From Alphaproteobacteria bacterium (GTDB lineage Bacteria > Planctomycetota > Phycisphaerae > UBA1845), in contig JANQQE010000011.1 of the NCBI GenBank assembly GCA_028285105.1, positions 248,001 through 312,000 on the forward strand: a stretch of 64,000 nt of DNA. Reading direction: 5' to 3'. The notes beneath the pieces are model-generated. The model worked only from the letters and a program-made list of their open reading frames with translations. It was not told where the DNA came from and ran no database searches. Numbering within the stretch: the stretch's first letter is position 1; every line of letters begins with the position of its first letter. A program made the position numbers and the translations under genes. Of this stretch, positions 20,622 to 29,551 are shown piece by piece.

Positions 20622-21494
20622 ATGGTTTTGTCATTTTTGCTGCGGGGTGTCGTTGCGCCCGCGGTCGTACTCATCGTAATGATCGTGATCGGCAATCGGT
20701 TTTGGCGTTTGAAAGATGGACGCCAAGCCGATCCATTGCCGGCACTGGCTTGCGGCGTTGCCCTCACCGTCGCATTCATTGCGATGTTTGGATGGTCGGG
20801 CATTCCTCCCAAAGAGCATTGGCAATGGATTCTGGTGACGATTTGGGGCGCGACTGTTGCCGCGTTGCTTGCCTCGAATCTGTCGTGCAATCACGCTTTA
20901 CGATTGATCGTGTGGCTGGGATTCGCCATTGCCACCGCGTGGTTGATTCACCCGACCTGGGAAGACTACGCCGATGAACGCTGGTTGATGATCGGGGTTT
21001 TTTCGGCGATCGTTTTCGTCAACCTGGAAGCAACATCGCATATCAGCCGCGAGCGACACGGTCTGTCACCGCTTTTCATGGTGACGATTGGAATGATTCT
21101 GACCTCCATTCTGGTTGTGAATGCAAATCAGGCGAAGTTCGCGCAAATTTGCGGTTCCGTTGCAACGGTACTTGGCATCTTGTTTTTGATTTGCTTGCGA
21201 CTGCCCAAACGTGAGCCCATTTTGGGTGCGATGGCGATGCCGTCCATCATGATTCCAGCAATGGCGTTTTTGGCATTCTATTACTTTTCGGATGGCGAGA
21301 CGTTTCCGACGGAATTTGTGCTGGCAGCGGTTGCCCCCGTCATGGTTGCTATAATGACGTTGATTCCAATGGGACGTCTAAAAGAATGGCAGCGATTTAC
21401 GATCGCGCAAGTGGTCTGCATCCTGCCGATTGCCCTCGGCATTGCGATGCTGATGATGACGCAAAGCGCAGAAGATCCCTATGACTACATGTGA
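20622..21494 (+). CDS. Polytopic membrane protein of unknown function
   Basis: A 290-residue, almost entirely hydrophobic protein with about eight or nine membrane helices, beginning VVAPAVVLIVMIVIGNRFW and ending in LPIALGIAMLMMTQSAED. There are few charged loops and no transporter signature that I recognise. It starts 30 bases after the YceI stop and is probably co-transcribed, but that alone does not give a function. It converges with the HDOD-GGDEF gene across 32 bases with no clear terminator. Confidence 0.75.
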   Translation: MVLSFLLRGVVAPAVVLIVMIVIGNRFWRLKDGRQADPLPALACGVALTVAFIAMFGWSGIPPKEHWQWILVTIWGATVAALLASNLSCNHALRLIVWLGFAIATAWLIHPTWEDYADERWLMIGVFSAIVFVNLEATSHISRERHGLSPLFMVTIGMILTSILVVNANQAKFAQICGSVATVLGILFLICLRLPKREPILGAMAMPSIMIPAMAFLAFYYFSDGETFPTEFVLAAVAPVMVAIMTLIPMGRLKEWQRFTIAQVVCILPIALGIAMLMMTQSAEDPYDYM

Positions 21495-21526
21495 TTCGAT
21501 ATTTAGTATGTGATGGTTTGGCTTTC

Positions 21527-23002
21527 TTAGAACGTGATTTCCACGCGATTGCGTCCGTCCTGCTTCGCTTCGTACAGGCATTCGTCTGCACGACGGATCA
21601 ACTCAACAACGTCCACAGATTCTTCCGTGAAATCTACGTGAGCAGCTCCAAGACTGGCCGTGAATTGAAGTGGCGTTCCATTGTGCTGAAATCGAATCTT
21701 TGAAATGCTTTCGCGAACTTCTTCAGCCAGTTCACGCAATTTCCGAGCGGACGACTCTGCCGCAACGATTGCAAATTCCTCACCCCCGTAGCGGGCGACA
21801 AATTGGGATTCCTTTGCGAAGTTATCGACGCACGCTCCGACACGGCGCAGCGCTTCGTCTCCGGCTTGGTGCCCGTGGGTGTCGTTGAGTTTCTTGAAGT
21901 GGTCGATGTCCATCATAATCAAGCCGACTTCACCTTTTGATTGGTTCGTCTCATTGACAACGGTAGCGATGTGATCGTCGAACGCCTGTCGATTGGCGAT
22001 ACCGGTGAGGCGATCGGTCTCGGCTTTGTGGCGCAGAGACTCCATCTGTGATTCGGTCGATTTTCGTTCCTGCTCGGCGCTCATGGAGATATTCATAATC
22101 TCCTGCATTGCGGACTGCCTGAGTTGGTCGTAGGAAACCTCCTTGCCCAAATCGACACTGAACATCTCAGCGGCTTCGGACACATTTGCGTTCAGGACCT
22201 CAACGACACTGTCCAAGAACTCACGGGAAACGCCGGTCCTGGCAATTGCGTCTTCAAAAACTGCTTCTGACTGACTTGGATCGATGTCGCCAGAGAACAA
22301 CGACGCGATATCCGAGGCAGCGCATAGAACGATACCAACCGACTTTGACCGGGGTTCAAGTTCATTGAGGCCATTGCCATGATGCGCCCGAATTGCATGG
22401 CACATGGCCTCAGGCATGCTCCAGTTGGCCATCATCATCGCACTGACATCTGCGTGGGTGATCTCAAAGATATCCTGCTCAATTTCGTGAATGCGACCTT
22501 CACCATCCGTGCTGCGGCGGACCACTTCGCCATACTCCGATTCGCAATGCTGTTGAATAGCGATCATTCCAATGTCGCTCAGGAGTCCGGCAACGAAAGC
22601 CTCATCTTTTCGAATACCACCGTATTCTTCTGCAAGTTGACGCGCGGCAACGGCTGTCGTCAGCGACCGTCGCCAGTACGTTGGAAAATCGAATGTTCCT
22701 TTTTTTCCGCTCTTAACGGTATCCGCCAGAGCAAAACCAAGCGCCATCACTTTGACGGTGCGGATGCCAAGGACGACCATGGCCTGCGAGAGGGAACTGA
22801 CGGTCTTGGACATACCGAACATCGACGAGTTCGCGGACTTGAGCATCCGAATGGTCAGTGCCGGGTCCGTTGAAATCGCGTCGGCAACATCCTGAATGTC
22901 GATGTCGTCCTCGCGGCAGAGTTCAATCACTTTCAGAGCCACTGCCGGGATGGAGGGCAACTCTTCGGAATTTACGATGGCTGAAAGAAGTGCTGTGTTC
23001 AC
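21527..23002 (-). CDS. HDOD-GGDEF signalling protein (putative diguanylate cyclase)
   Basis: A 491-residue cytoplasmic protein. The GTG at 23002 has AAGGGA nine bases upstream; an in-frame TTG at 23041 is possible. The N-terminal HDOD domain (about 1-210) begins NSEELPSIPAVALKVIELC and contains FVAGLLSDIGMIAIQQH. A helical linker (about 215-330) leads to a C-terminal GGDEF domain (about 330-490) with TDRLTGIANRQAFDDH, MMDIDHFKKLNDTHGHQAGDEA and the active-site GGEEF at 406-410. The upstream RxxD product-inhibition site is absent (KESQ in its place). It probably makes cyclic di-GMP, linked to an HDOD sensory output. Confidence 0.92.
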   Translation of the reverse strand: MNTALLSAIVNSEELPSIPAVALKVIELCREDDIDIQDVADAISTDPALTIRMLKSANSSMFGMSKTVSSLSQAMVVLGIRTVKVMALGFALADTVKSGKKGTFDFPTYWRRSLTTAVAARQLAEEYGGIRKDEAFVAGLLSDIGMIAIQQHCESEYGEVVRRSTDGEGRIHEIEQDIFEITHADVSAMMMANWSMPEAMCHAIRAHHGNGLNELEPRSKSVGIVLCAASDIASLFSGDIDPSQSEAVFEDAIARTGVSREFLDSVVEVLNANVSEAAEMFSVDLGKEVSYDQLRQSAMQEIMNISMSAEQERKSTESQMESLRHKAETDRLTGIANRQAFDDHIATVVNETNQSKGEVGLIMMDIDHFKKLNDTHGHQAGDEALRRVGACVDNFAKESQFVARYGGEEFAIVAAESSARKLRELAEEVRESISKIRFQHNGTPLQFTASLGAAHVDFTEESVDVVELIRRADECLYEAKQDGRNRVEITF

Positions 23003-23381
23003 TTGTGTTTGTCCCTTGACCCAATGGGCGCAGTCAATCAACTGCTGGCCCTACCAGCCAATCTGATGCCAAATTCCATGCGTCCATGCATGGTGATTGC
23101 TACCAATAAAATCGACTCCTGACCCCGCCGTCTTTGATGAACAATTGAATCGTCTTATCAAAATGGACTGCGATCGGATGAACTTTGGTACCCGAATACC
23201 CAGACCGCAACGCGCACGATTGGCCCTTCCATAAATTCATGCCGGTTTTCAGCATGAATAATTCAAGACGTACGCGAGTGTCACCGATAAACCGGCACAC
23301 GATCAAAATGGTCGCCTCCTTGAATTGGCGGCCTGTTGTGTCACTTGAATCTGAATTAGAAGAGAAAAACGGAGAATCAAT
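23003..23381. other. Divergent intergenic region
   Basis: These 379 bases have no supported gene. A 10-bp palindrome CCATGCATGG (23084-23093) lies about 80 bases upstream of the HDOD-GGDEF start. A possible leader of the downstream basic protein is otherwise featureless. Confidence 0.5.
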
Positions 23382-23774
23382 ATGGCAGCATCAAAGAAAA
23401 CCACCTACGCAAGCGTTCGTGCAAACTTCCAGAAAAAGGCTAATTTCTTCAAGACTTTGGCCAACCAGACAACCGGATCAGCTTCGGGAAGCCGTCCTTC
23501 GCCTTCACAGCTCAACTCGTTCTCGAAGTGGATCGAAAAAGGCGCCGTTCTTCAGAACGTCTCGAAAACGCAACTGAACCGTTGGTCAGCCTCGACCTCA
23601 AAAGGCAAGACCTCGAAAAGCAAGAACTGGAGCGTCGCTTCGGCAAGAACGACTCTCGCTAAACAGTTTGGCAAAAGCAGCATCAAAGCCGTCGCTCCCA
23701 ACAAATCGGGCGGATTCATCGTCGCAACCAGCCCGACCCGCAACGGCAAGAACTTCCGCTTCCCCACCCGCTAA
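23382..23774 (+). CDS. Small very basic Ser/Thr/Lys-rich protein
   Basis: A 130-residue protein with GGAGAA seven bases before the ATG. It has no signal peptide and no membrane helix. It is unusually rich in Lys, Arg, Ser, Thr and Asn with almost no acidic residues (opening MAASKKTTYASVRANFQKKA, later SKGKTSKSKNWSVASARTTL). Such composition fits a nucleic-acid-binding or nucleoid protein. It also has ordered-looking hydrophobic positions (FFKTLANQ, FSKWIEKGAVLQNVSKTQL), so it is not just a disordered tail. No known family is recognised. Its own strong ribosome binding site and two downstream terminators point to a well-expressed monocistronic gene. Confidence 0.75.
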   Translation: MAASKKTTYASVRANFQKKANFFKTLANQTTGSASGSRPSPSQLNSFSKWIEKGAVLQNVSKTQLNRWSASTSKGKTSKSKNWSVASARTTLAKQFGKSSIKAVAPNKSGGFIVATSPTRNGKNFRFPTR

Positions 23775-23793
23775 ATGAATTTCGCATGACTGC

Positions 23794-23822
23794 AAAGGTT
23801 CGCAACTTGCGAGCCTTTTTGG
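23794..23822 (+). terminator. Rho-independent terminator
   Basis: A nine-pair stem AAGGTTCGC/GCGAGCCTT with one G-T pair and loop AACTT, followed by five T and GG, just past the basic protein gene. Confidence 0.75.
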
Positions 23823-23848
23823 CATTAATGTGACACAGCAAAAAGAGA

Positions 23849-23883
23849 GAAGGCGATCCGCGGGATGCGGGTCGCCTTCTTTC
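23849..23883. terminator. Bidirectional terminator between convergent genes
   Basis: A 13-bp stem (23849-23861 with 23867-23879, one G-T pair). T-rich sequence lies on the plus side and an A-rich stretch before it serves the minus strand. Confidence 0.75.
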
Positions 23884-23908
23884 TGTGCGCTGAATCTCGT
23901 TCCACAAG

Positions 23909-25147
23909 TCAGTGTCTAAATGCAATCTTGACGATGTCACTTTCCGAACGTCTACCGACAGCTGCAAAAGCATCTCGATAGCTCGAGGGGGGATAAGTCT
24001 TGATACTCAGATGGTCCAAGTTAAGTTTTCCCCTGCCTATTAAGTCAAAAATCATCTCGTACGTGTGTTGGCGTTGCCCGTTCGCGTGTTCGTATTGGCG
24101 GCCATACGCGCCCAAGACAGTCAATTCGTTAAACCACAGTGCCGTCGTATCGACCAGCGCGATGTGCGAAGTGCCTGCGGCGACAACCGTCCCGCGCGCT
24201 TTGCAGAACTTCATCGCATTGGCGAGGCTCTCGCCCGTTCCGACACAATCGAACACAACGTCAGCACCCCCAATCATCAGTTGATTGCCGAATTGGCCAG
24301 CCACGCGCTGCGCATCCAGGTTGTCAGCCACTCGATCAAATAATCCCGCACGCGACAACTTGCGCGGCGCAATCACAACTTCCGTCGCGCCACAACTGCG
24401 TAAGGATTCAACCTGCCGATCGTTTCGAGCGACAATCGTGACGTGCGCTTTCGACCCCAAGGCCCGAATACACTTCAGCACGCCGATCCCGATGATACCC
24501 GCCCCCACCACAAGGACGCATTCGTTGTCAGCCGGCACACGCCGCAGAACCGCATGCAAACTACACGCCAATGGATCAACCAGCACAGCTTGCTCATCAG
24601 TCAATGCATCGGGCACCCGATACAACTGAGAATTGTGGGCGACAAAATAGGGCGACCAACTGCCCGACGTAAAGTTGTTAAGCCCGATCATCGTTCCCTT
24701 GTCGAGGCGACCACGCCCGACAAACGACTCACAGAGTGAAAACCGCCCCGCCGCACATGATTGACACAACGGATCGACACCCCGCGACACACACGACAAC
24801 GACGGCTCACAAACCACTCGGTCGCCAGCTTTCCATTCACCGGAATCTGATCCACATGCTTCGATAACGGCCACATTCTCATGCCCCAGGACTATCGGAA
24901 AACTCGTCAGCGACCGCACGATGTTTGCCGGATGCGTTCGCTGGGTCAGCATGGCCATATCGGTACCGCAGATTCCGCCCAGCTTTGTGCGCAGTAGAGC
25001 CCATTCATCTGAAGGCAATTCGGGTTTGGGAATATCGGTGTACTTGAGGCTCGAAAGCGGAGACCAGAATACGCTCGGCCAAACCTTCCCGAGCATTTTG
25101 CATGCGATCCATCGCAGTGGACTGATGTCGTAGATAAGTGCCTTCAT
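23909..25147 (-). CDS. Zinc-dependent medium-chain dehydrogenase
   Basis: A 412-residue MDR-superfamily oxidoreductase starting at the ATG for MKALIYDISP. Catalytic-zinc motifs are GGICGTDM and LGHENVAVIE. A structural-zinc-like cysteine set runs through CEPSLSC, LCQSCAAGRFSLCESF. The Rossmann cofactor site is VLVVGAGIIGIGVLKCIRALG. The family oxidises alcohols or polyols with NAD(P)+ (threonine, sorbitol and alcohol dehydrogenases). The substrate cannot be told here. An N-terminal stretch of about 25 residues before the TDIPKPELP strand is longer than usual. It follows the TolB-like gene region on the same strand, but a gap and its own weak ribosome site suggest independent expression. Confidence 0.88.
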   Translation of the reverse strand: MKALIYDISPLRWIACKMLGKVWPSVFWSPLSSLKYTDIPKPELPSDEWALLRTKLGGICGTDMAMLTQRTHPANIVRSLTSFPIVLGHENVAVIEACGSDSGEWKAGDRVVCEPSLSCVSRGVDPLCQSCAAGRFSLCESFVGRGRLDKGTMIGLNNFTSGSWSPYFVAHNSQLYRVPDALTDEQAVLVDPLACSLHAVLRRVPADNECVLVVGAGIIGIGVLKCIRALGSKAHVTIVARNDRQVESLRSCGATEVVIAPRKLSRAGLFDRVADNLDAQRVAGQFGNQLMIGGADVVFDCVGTGESLANAMKFCKARGTVVAAGTSHIALVDTTALWFNELTVLGAYGRQYEHANGQRQHTYEMIFDLIGRGKLNLDHLSIKTYPPSSYRDAFAAVGRRSESDIVKIAFRH

Positions 25148-25248
25148 GATCCCCGAGACATGCAGAAACAAAAAGCGGACTGACGAATCCGTTTCGCCAG
25201 CCCGCATGTTATCTTCAATCATGCAACCAATTGCAATTCACATTATCG

Positions 25249-26841
25249 CTATGGATTGATTGGCGCGATCGGACCGAGTCCACCGCCTCCACCGACTGCC
25301 GGCCCGATGACGATCGAATTCCTGAACCGAGGTCCGAATGACGGTGCGAAGTTTGCATTGTCGAACGTCAACTGAATGATGTCACCGCCCGCTGAGTCCA
25401 TTGAAAAGACTTGCGAGAATGACCCCACGATGGAATCGAAGTAGATTCGACCGTTCCGCGGGTGATACGTCGGATGTGAAGTACTAAAGGTTGCGTCATT
25501 CGTCAGGTTGATCTCGTTGGTTCCGTCCGGATCCATCAAATAGATTTGGGTAACACCGTCACGGGATGTTTCGAACGCGATGCGGCCGCCCTCTGGGTCA
25601 AAGACCGGATTGATATTGACCCCGCTCGATGATGTCAGCATCTCTTGATTGGACCCATCCGTATCCATCGACCAGATGCTCCAGGTCGACCCACCGACAA
25701 GGCGTCCAAAAAGAATCTGTTTCCCATCGGCGCTAAATGCCGCGAATCGTTCAATATCGCCATTCGTCGTCAGCCGAGTTTGATTCGATCCGTCCGCATC
25801 CATGATGAAAATGTCCTGACCACTCTCACGATCTGACATGAACGCGATTTTATTCCCGTCAGGGCTCCAGGCAGCATGAGAGTCCCGATTCGGATTGTTG
25901 GTCAAGTTTTGCGGTGCCGAGCCATCGGCATCCATGATAAATATCTCTTCATTGTTGCCCTGCCTGCGCGAGGTGAAGATGACCCGCGTTCCCTGGGGAT
26001 TGATCATCGCGTCTCGATCATATTCGGGGTGATTGGTAAGCCGAGTCTGCTCGCTGCCGTCGGCATTCATGATGTAGATTTCTTCGTTCCCGTCGCGCTC
26101 GGAGGTGAATACCAACTCGAAATCGCAGGCGTCACCGAACCCGTCACCGTCGTCATCGTCTTGATTGGCGTTTGAATTCGCCGGACAATTGTCGCACGCA
26201 TCCCCGACACCATCGCCATCTCCGTCTTCCTGGTTCGGATTGGAATCGTCTGGACAATTGTCGCATGCGTTTCCCAAATCGTCGCCGTCATCGTTGTTCT
26301 GATCGGCATTGGGCTCGTTCAAACAATTGTCGCAATCGTCGCTGATGCCATCGCTGTCCGCATCGTCAGCCGACTCATCCGCAATGTCCGGACATGGGTC
26401 ACACGCATCGCCTGCAAAATCACCATCGCTATCGGCTTGCGTCGGGTTGGCGATGACCGGGCAATTGTCGCAGACGTCACCCACGTTGTCCGAATCTGTA
26501 TCGGTCTGATCCGGATTCGTCGCGTTGGGACAGTTGTCTGCATCGTTGGTGATACCATCGGCATCGACATCGTCGTTGTCATCGTCGTTGTCATCGTCGT
26601 TGTCATCGTCGTCGGGTATTCCGTTGGTCCCCGAGTTATCGTCGACGGGTGGATCATTGTCGGTATCTGTGTCGTCAACATCATCGACACCATTCGAACC
26701 GACGTCACCTGGATCGTTTGAACCATCACCATCGTCGACGTTACTTTGATCCTGTCCGCCGGATTGCTCGTCGGGCATCTGACATGATGCCAATGAAATG
26801 GAAAACACAACCGCCAGCGTGAGAATGAATACGCGATTCAT
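25249..26841 (-). CDS. TSP3-repeat lipoprotein with TolB-like beta-propeller
   Basis: A 530-residue lipoprotein. GGAG lies nine bases before the ATG. The signal sequence ends in a lipobox (SLASC). An extremely acidic Asp/Asn-rich stalk (about 25-100) is followed by thrombospondin type 3 calcium repeats (about 95-240) of the form DxDxDGxGDxCDNCP. The C-terminal half is a TolB/PD40 propeller of about six blades with repeated xxIxIMDADGSxxxxLT and SPDGxxIAFxSDR elements. It is probably surface- or outer-membrane-attached and calcium-stabilised. TolB-like propellers usually mediate protein-protein or ligand binding; no enzyme motif is seen. Confidence 0.9.
   Translation of the reverse strand: MNRVFILTLAVVFSISLASCQMPDEQSGGQDQSNVDDGDGSNDPGDVGSNGVDDVDDTDTDNDPPVDDNSGTNGIPDDDDNDDDNDDDNDDVDADGITNDADNCPNATNPDQTDTDSDNVGDVCDNCPVIANPTQADSDGDFAGDACDPCPDIADESADDADSDGISDDCDNCLNEPNADQNNDDGDDLGNACDNCPDDSNPNQEDGDGDGVGDACDNCPANSNANQDDDDGDGFGDACDFELVFTSERDGNEEIYIMNADGSEQTRLTNHPEYDRDAMINPQGTRVIFTSRRQGNNEEIFIMDADGSAPQNLTNNPNRDSHAAWSPDGNKIAFMSDRESGQDIFIMDADGSNQTRLTTNGDIERFAAFSADGKQILFGRLVGGSTWSIWSMDTDGSNQEMLTSSSGVNINPVFDPEGGRIAFETSRDGVTQIYLMDPDGTNEINLTNDATFSTSHPTYHPRNGRIYFDSIVGSFSQVFSMDSAGGDIIQLTFDNANFAPSFGPRFRNSIVIGPAVGGGGGLGPIAPINP
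26569..26612. repeat. 12-bp tandem repeat in the Asp-rich stalk
   Basis: Three perfect copies and one partial copy of ATCGTCGTTGTC. On the minus strand each unit encodes Asp-Asn-Asp-Asp. Copy number is likely to vary by slippage and would change the stalk length without shifting the frame. Confidence 0.85.
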
Positions 26842-27118
26842 AAATGATCACTCCGATGTGTCTGACCGTGCCTGGATTTCGCCATTGATCCGAATGGTAT
26901 TGGCCCCGACGAATCTGTCACCTTTCAGACAATTTCAAGAAATTTTTTTTAGCACGGGGGCCTGATGATAAGCCTATTGTAGTCAATTACTTATGGGCAG
27001 GAAAGAGGAATCGGCGCTACCGAAAACGCACGTTTTGAGCAGAATCCGCCCGCAATCGGTGGGAGATTTCGATTGGTTGGCGCGTTGCGAACGTGGACCG
27101 CTGACAACGCCGGGGCAA

Positions 27119-29551
27119 TCAGCTGCCAGCCAATGACCGGTACTGTAACCCGTACAGGAGTTCCAGATAGCGACGTGTTTCTTCGCGATCGATGTTGGTG
27201 ACGTACTTCCAGAATCCGTAAACCCGGGCGAGGGTCATCATCTTCTCGGCATACAGTTTCCAGGTGTAACCACCCTCAATTCGCGCAATGCCATTCTTGG
27301 AGGTCTGCTCCCAGGTCTTCGGCGTCTTGCTGCACTTATCGAGGAACTCGGCGATTAGATTTGCGGCTTCGTCACCGTGGTTGGGGTCAATATGGAAGCC
27401 CGATACACCGTCTTCGATGATCTCCGACGGTCCGCCATAGCAGGTGGCAAATGTCGGCAGTCCGGATGACATCGCTTCGACAACAGTCAGGCCATACGCC
27501 TCAAAGAGTGCTGGCTGAACGAACACGCCGCGGTGGTCGGCAACAAACCGATACAACTCGCCCACGAGGTTGCGCTCCGACTGAAAACCCAACCAACGGA
27601 ACTGCCCTTCCAAGTTGTGCTCATCGTACAACTCGTGCATTCGCTCAATCTGTTCGCGCTCTTCGTGATCGTTTGAGAGCGCCGGATCGAGATGCCCACC
27701 AACGACAAACAGATTCGCCAACTCGCGAAGTTGTTCGCAGCGGCCATACCAATCGACTAGACCATTGAGGTTCTTGATGCGATCCAACCGCGCCATGGTA
27801 AAGACGATCGGTTTCGATTCGTCGTTGAAATGCCCGCGATACGGCGATCCACCGCCGTCACCGAATACCATCTCGCGTAGTTCCGGCTCCAAGGCAGTCA
27901 ATCGACGTTTCGTATCGGAATACGGGAAGTAGATGTCTGGATCTGCACCCGGCGACACGATATTGAACTTGGGGTCGTGAACGTTGATGCCATTGACCAC
28001 GCGGTACAAGCCGGGCATCGTAAAAGACGAGTAGCTTTCGTACTGACCGACGCTGTCATCGGTACCGGCGATTTCCTGATACGTACTCGTAATGATGAAG
28101 TCGGCATTGTTCATCGCGATCAGATCGGCAGTGTATTGACACGCAAAATGGTACTGATCGTTGTTGTCTTTCCAATACAGATCGCTCAACAGGTACTTGG
28201 TTTTTTCGAGGGCGTGGGCGATATTGCACTGCGTCACATGCAGGCGGCGCGACATCAGCGTAGCCACCAGATTACCGTCGGAATAGTTACCGACGATCAA
28301 TCCCGGGTTGCCGCCCAATTCAGCAAGAACTTCCTTCTCTGCTTCCTCAGCAAACCGTTCGAGGTACGGCCAAATCTCGAAGCGTGATATCCAATTCGGA
28401 ATAATCTCGCCTTGAGTGTCACGAAATGGCACTCGCAGGATTCTGGCGTTGTTGGTCCCGATGATTTTTTCAGTGCGCTGATCGCAGGTGGTGCCATGCG
28501 CGTCTTGAATCAATCGGGTGACGACAAGTATCTGCGGTTCGAGCGTGATGCCTTGCTCATCAAGGCGCTTGCGCATTTCTGATTCCAGGGCCCGCGCCTG
28601 ATCCAGTATGTAGACCACCTGTCCACCCGTATCGGGCAGGCCCAATACGTTCGACTGTCCAAAGTAACCGTGCGGTGACAGGATCACGATGTTGAAAATC
28701 ATCGGGATGCGGGCCAGAAAGTTTTCGAGGACCCCAGGATCGGGTGCTTCAAGTGTATCCGACAGCATACGCAGCGTTTCGCGCATGCGTTCGACCGTCT
28801 TGCCCCAACCCATCTCGAACCCCAGCGATTCCAACTTCACCGACACGTCGTCCCAGGTTGCATCGTTCGGCTGTTTGCGCAGAAATTCATCCGCCTGTCG
28901 CAGTGCCCGGCGCAACTCGGTCACATCTTGAATCCGTCGACTCAACATCAACTGCCGACCCGAATATTGATGCAGACGCAAGAACTCCAGCAGACGCTGG
29001 TCACCCTTGTCCAAGTCCTGAAACAGATCGCTGGAGAGGCGACGGTTGAGGAAGCTCATCCCCTGACCGATCGATCGCGGTTCCTTCAGCATCGGGAAAC
29101 CTCGATTAAACGGCGTCAGATCAACTTCCATCTGCCACTGATCGCGCGAGTCCTGTCCATCGACCAACCGTTCTTTGACGGCGAGAAACTCGGAAACGTC
29201 GATTTCCTCGACATCCACCGCCTCTGCATGAAAGCGCAGAAACTGCCAGCGCCCCGGCCGCCAGCGAACCGAAATTGCCACCCAAGGCCCATCGATCGCA
29301 GCCTCCTCGCACGACCGCAACACGTCACCCAACGGCGACGAAAGAAGCGACGAGTTCTCCTGCTCGGCAGACAACGCCTCCATCGTTTCGCGCAGTTCGG
29401 AGCGCATCACGAACTTCTTGTCGAGCGCGGTGAATCTGCGCAGCAACAGGTACGCCTCATCGCGGTGTTCGCGCAGATAAGTCGAAAGCGACTCAGGCAC
29501 TGTTGACGGGTTCGGGCTTGTCTGATTCTGCGTTGACGAATTCTGGCTCAT
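27119..29551 (-). CDS. Sucrose synthase
   Basis: An 810-residue cytoplasmic GT4 enzyme, the same length as plant sucrose synthases. It reversibly converts sucrose and a nucleoside diphosphate to fructose and an NDP-sugar. The start is the ATG for MSQNSSTQ; a longer extension is in frame but lies inside the upstream gene. The N-terminal regulatory region (about 1-220) leads to the GT-B core with [37 protein letters not shown] and the donor-site region [20 protein letters not shown]. Its first 59 bases overlap the 3' end of the sucrose-phosphate synthase gene in another frame. This indicates tight co-expression of synthesis and cleavage. Confidence 0.93.
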   Translation of the reverse strand: MSQNSSTQNQTSPNPSTVPESLSTYLREHRDEAYLLLRRFTALDKKFVMRSELRETMEALSAEQENSSLLSSPLGDVLRSCEEAAIDGPWVAISVRWRPGRWQFLRFHAEAVDVEEIDVSEFLAVKERLVDGQDSRDQWQMEVDLTPFNRGFPMLKEPRSIGQGMSFLNRRLSSDLFQDLDKGDQRLLEFLRLHQYSGRQLMLSRRIQDVTELRRALRQADEFLRKQPNDATWDDVSVKLESLGFEMGWGKTVERMRETLRMLSDTLEAPDPGVLENFLARIPMIFNIVILSPHGYFGQSNVLGLPDTGGQVVYILDQARALESEMRKRLDEQGITLEPQILVVTRLIQDAHGTTCDQRTEKIIGTNNARILRVPFRDTQGEIIPNWISRFEIWPYLERFAEEAEKEVLAELGGNPGLIVGNYSDGNLVATLMSRRLHVTQCNIAHALEKTKYLLSDLYWKDNNDQYHFACQYTADLIAMNNADFIITSTYQEIAGTDDSVGQYESYSSFTMPGLYRVVNGINVHDPKFNIVSPGADPDIYFPYSDTKRRLTALEPELREMVFGDGGGSPYRGHFNDESKPIVFTMARLDRIKNLNGLVDWYGRCEQLRELANLFVVGGHLDPALSNDHEEREQIERMHELYDEHNLEGQFRWLGFQSERNLVGELYRFVADHRGVFVQPALFEAYGLTVVEAMSSGLPTFATCYGGPSEIIEDGVSGFHIDPNHGDEAANLIAEFLDKCSKTPKTWEQTSKNGIARIEGGYTWKLYAEKMMTLARVYGFWKYVTNIDREETRRYLELLYGLQYRSLAGS

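Noticed and set aside
26569-26612. CRISPR-like repeat
   Set aside because: The units are contiguous 12-mers with no spacers, within a coding region.
26319-26810. Open frames opposite and across the TSP3 repeats of the TolB-like lipoprotein
   Set aside because: Translations are Thr/Met/Arg or Val/Ile repeats caused by the calcium-repeat codons; no family features.
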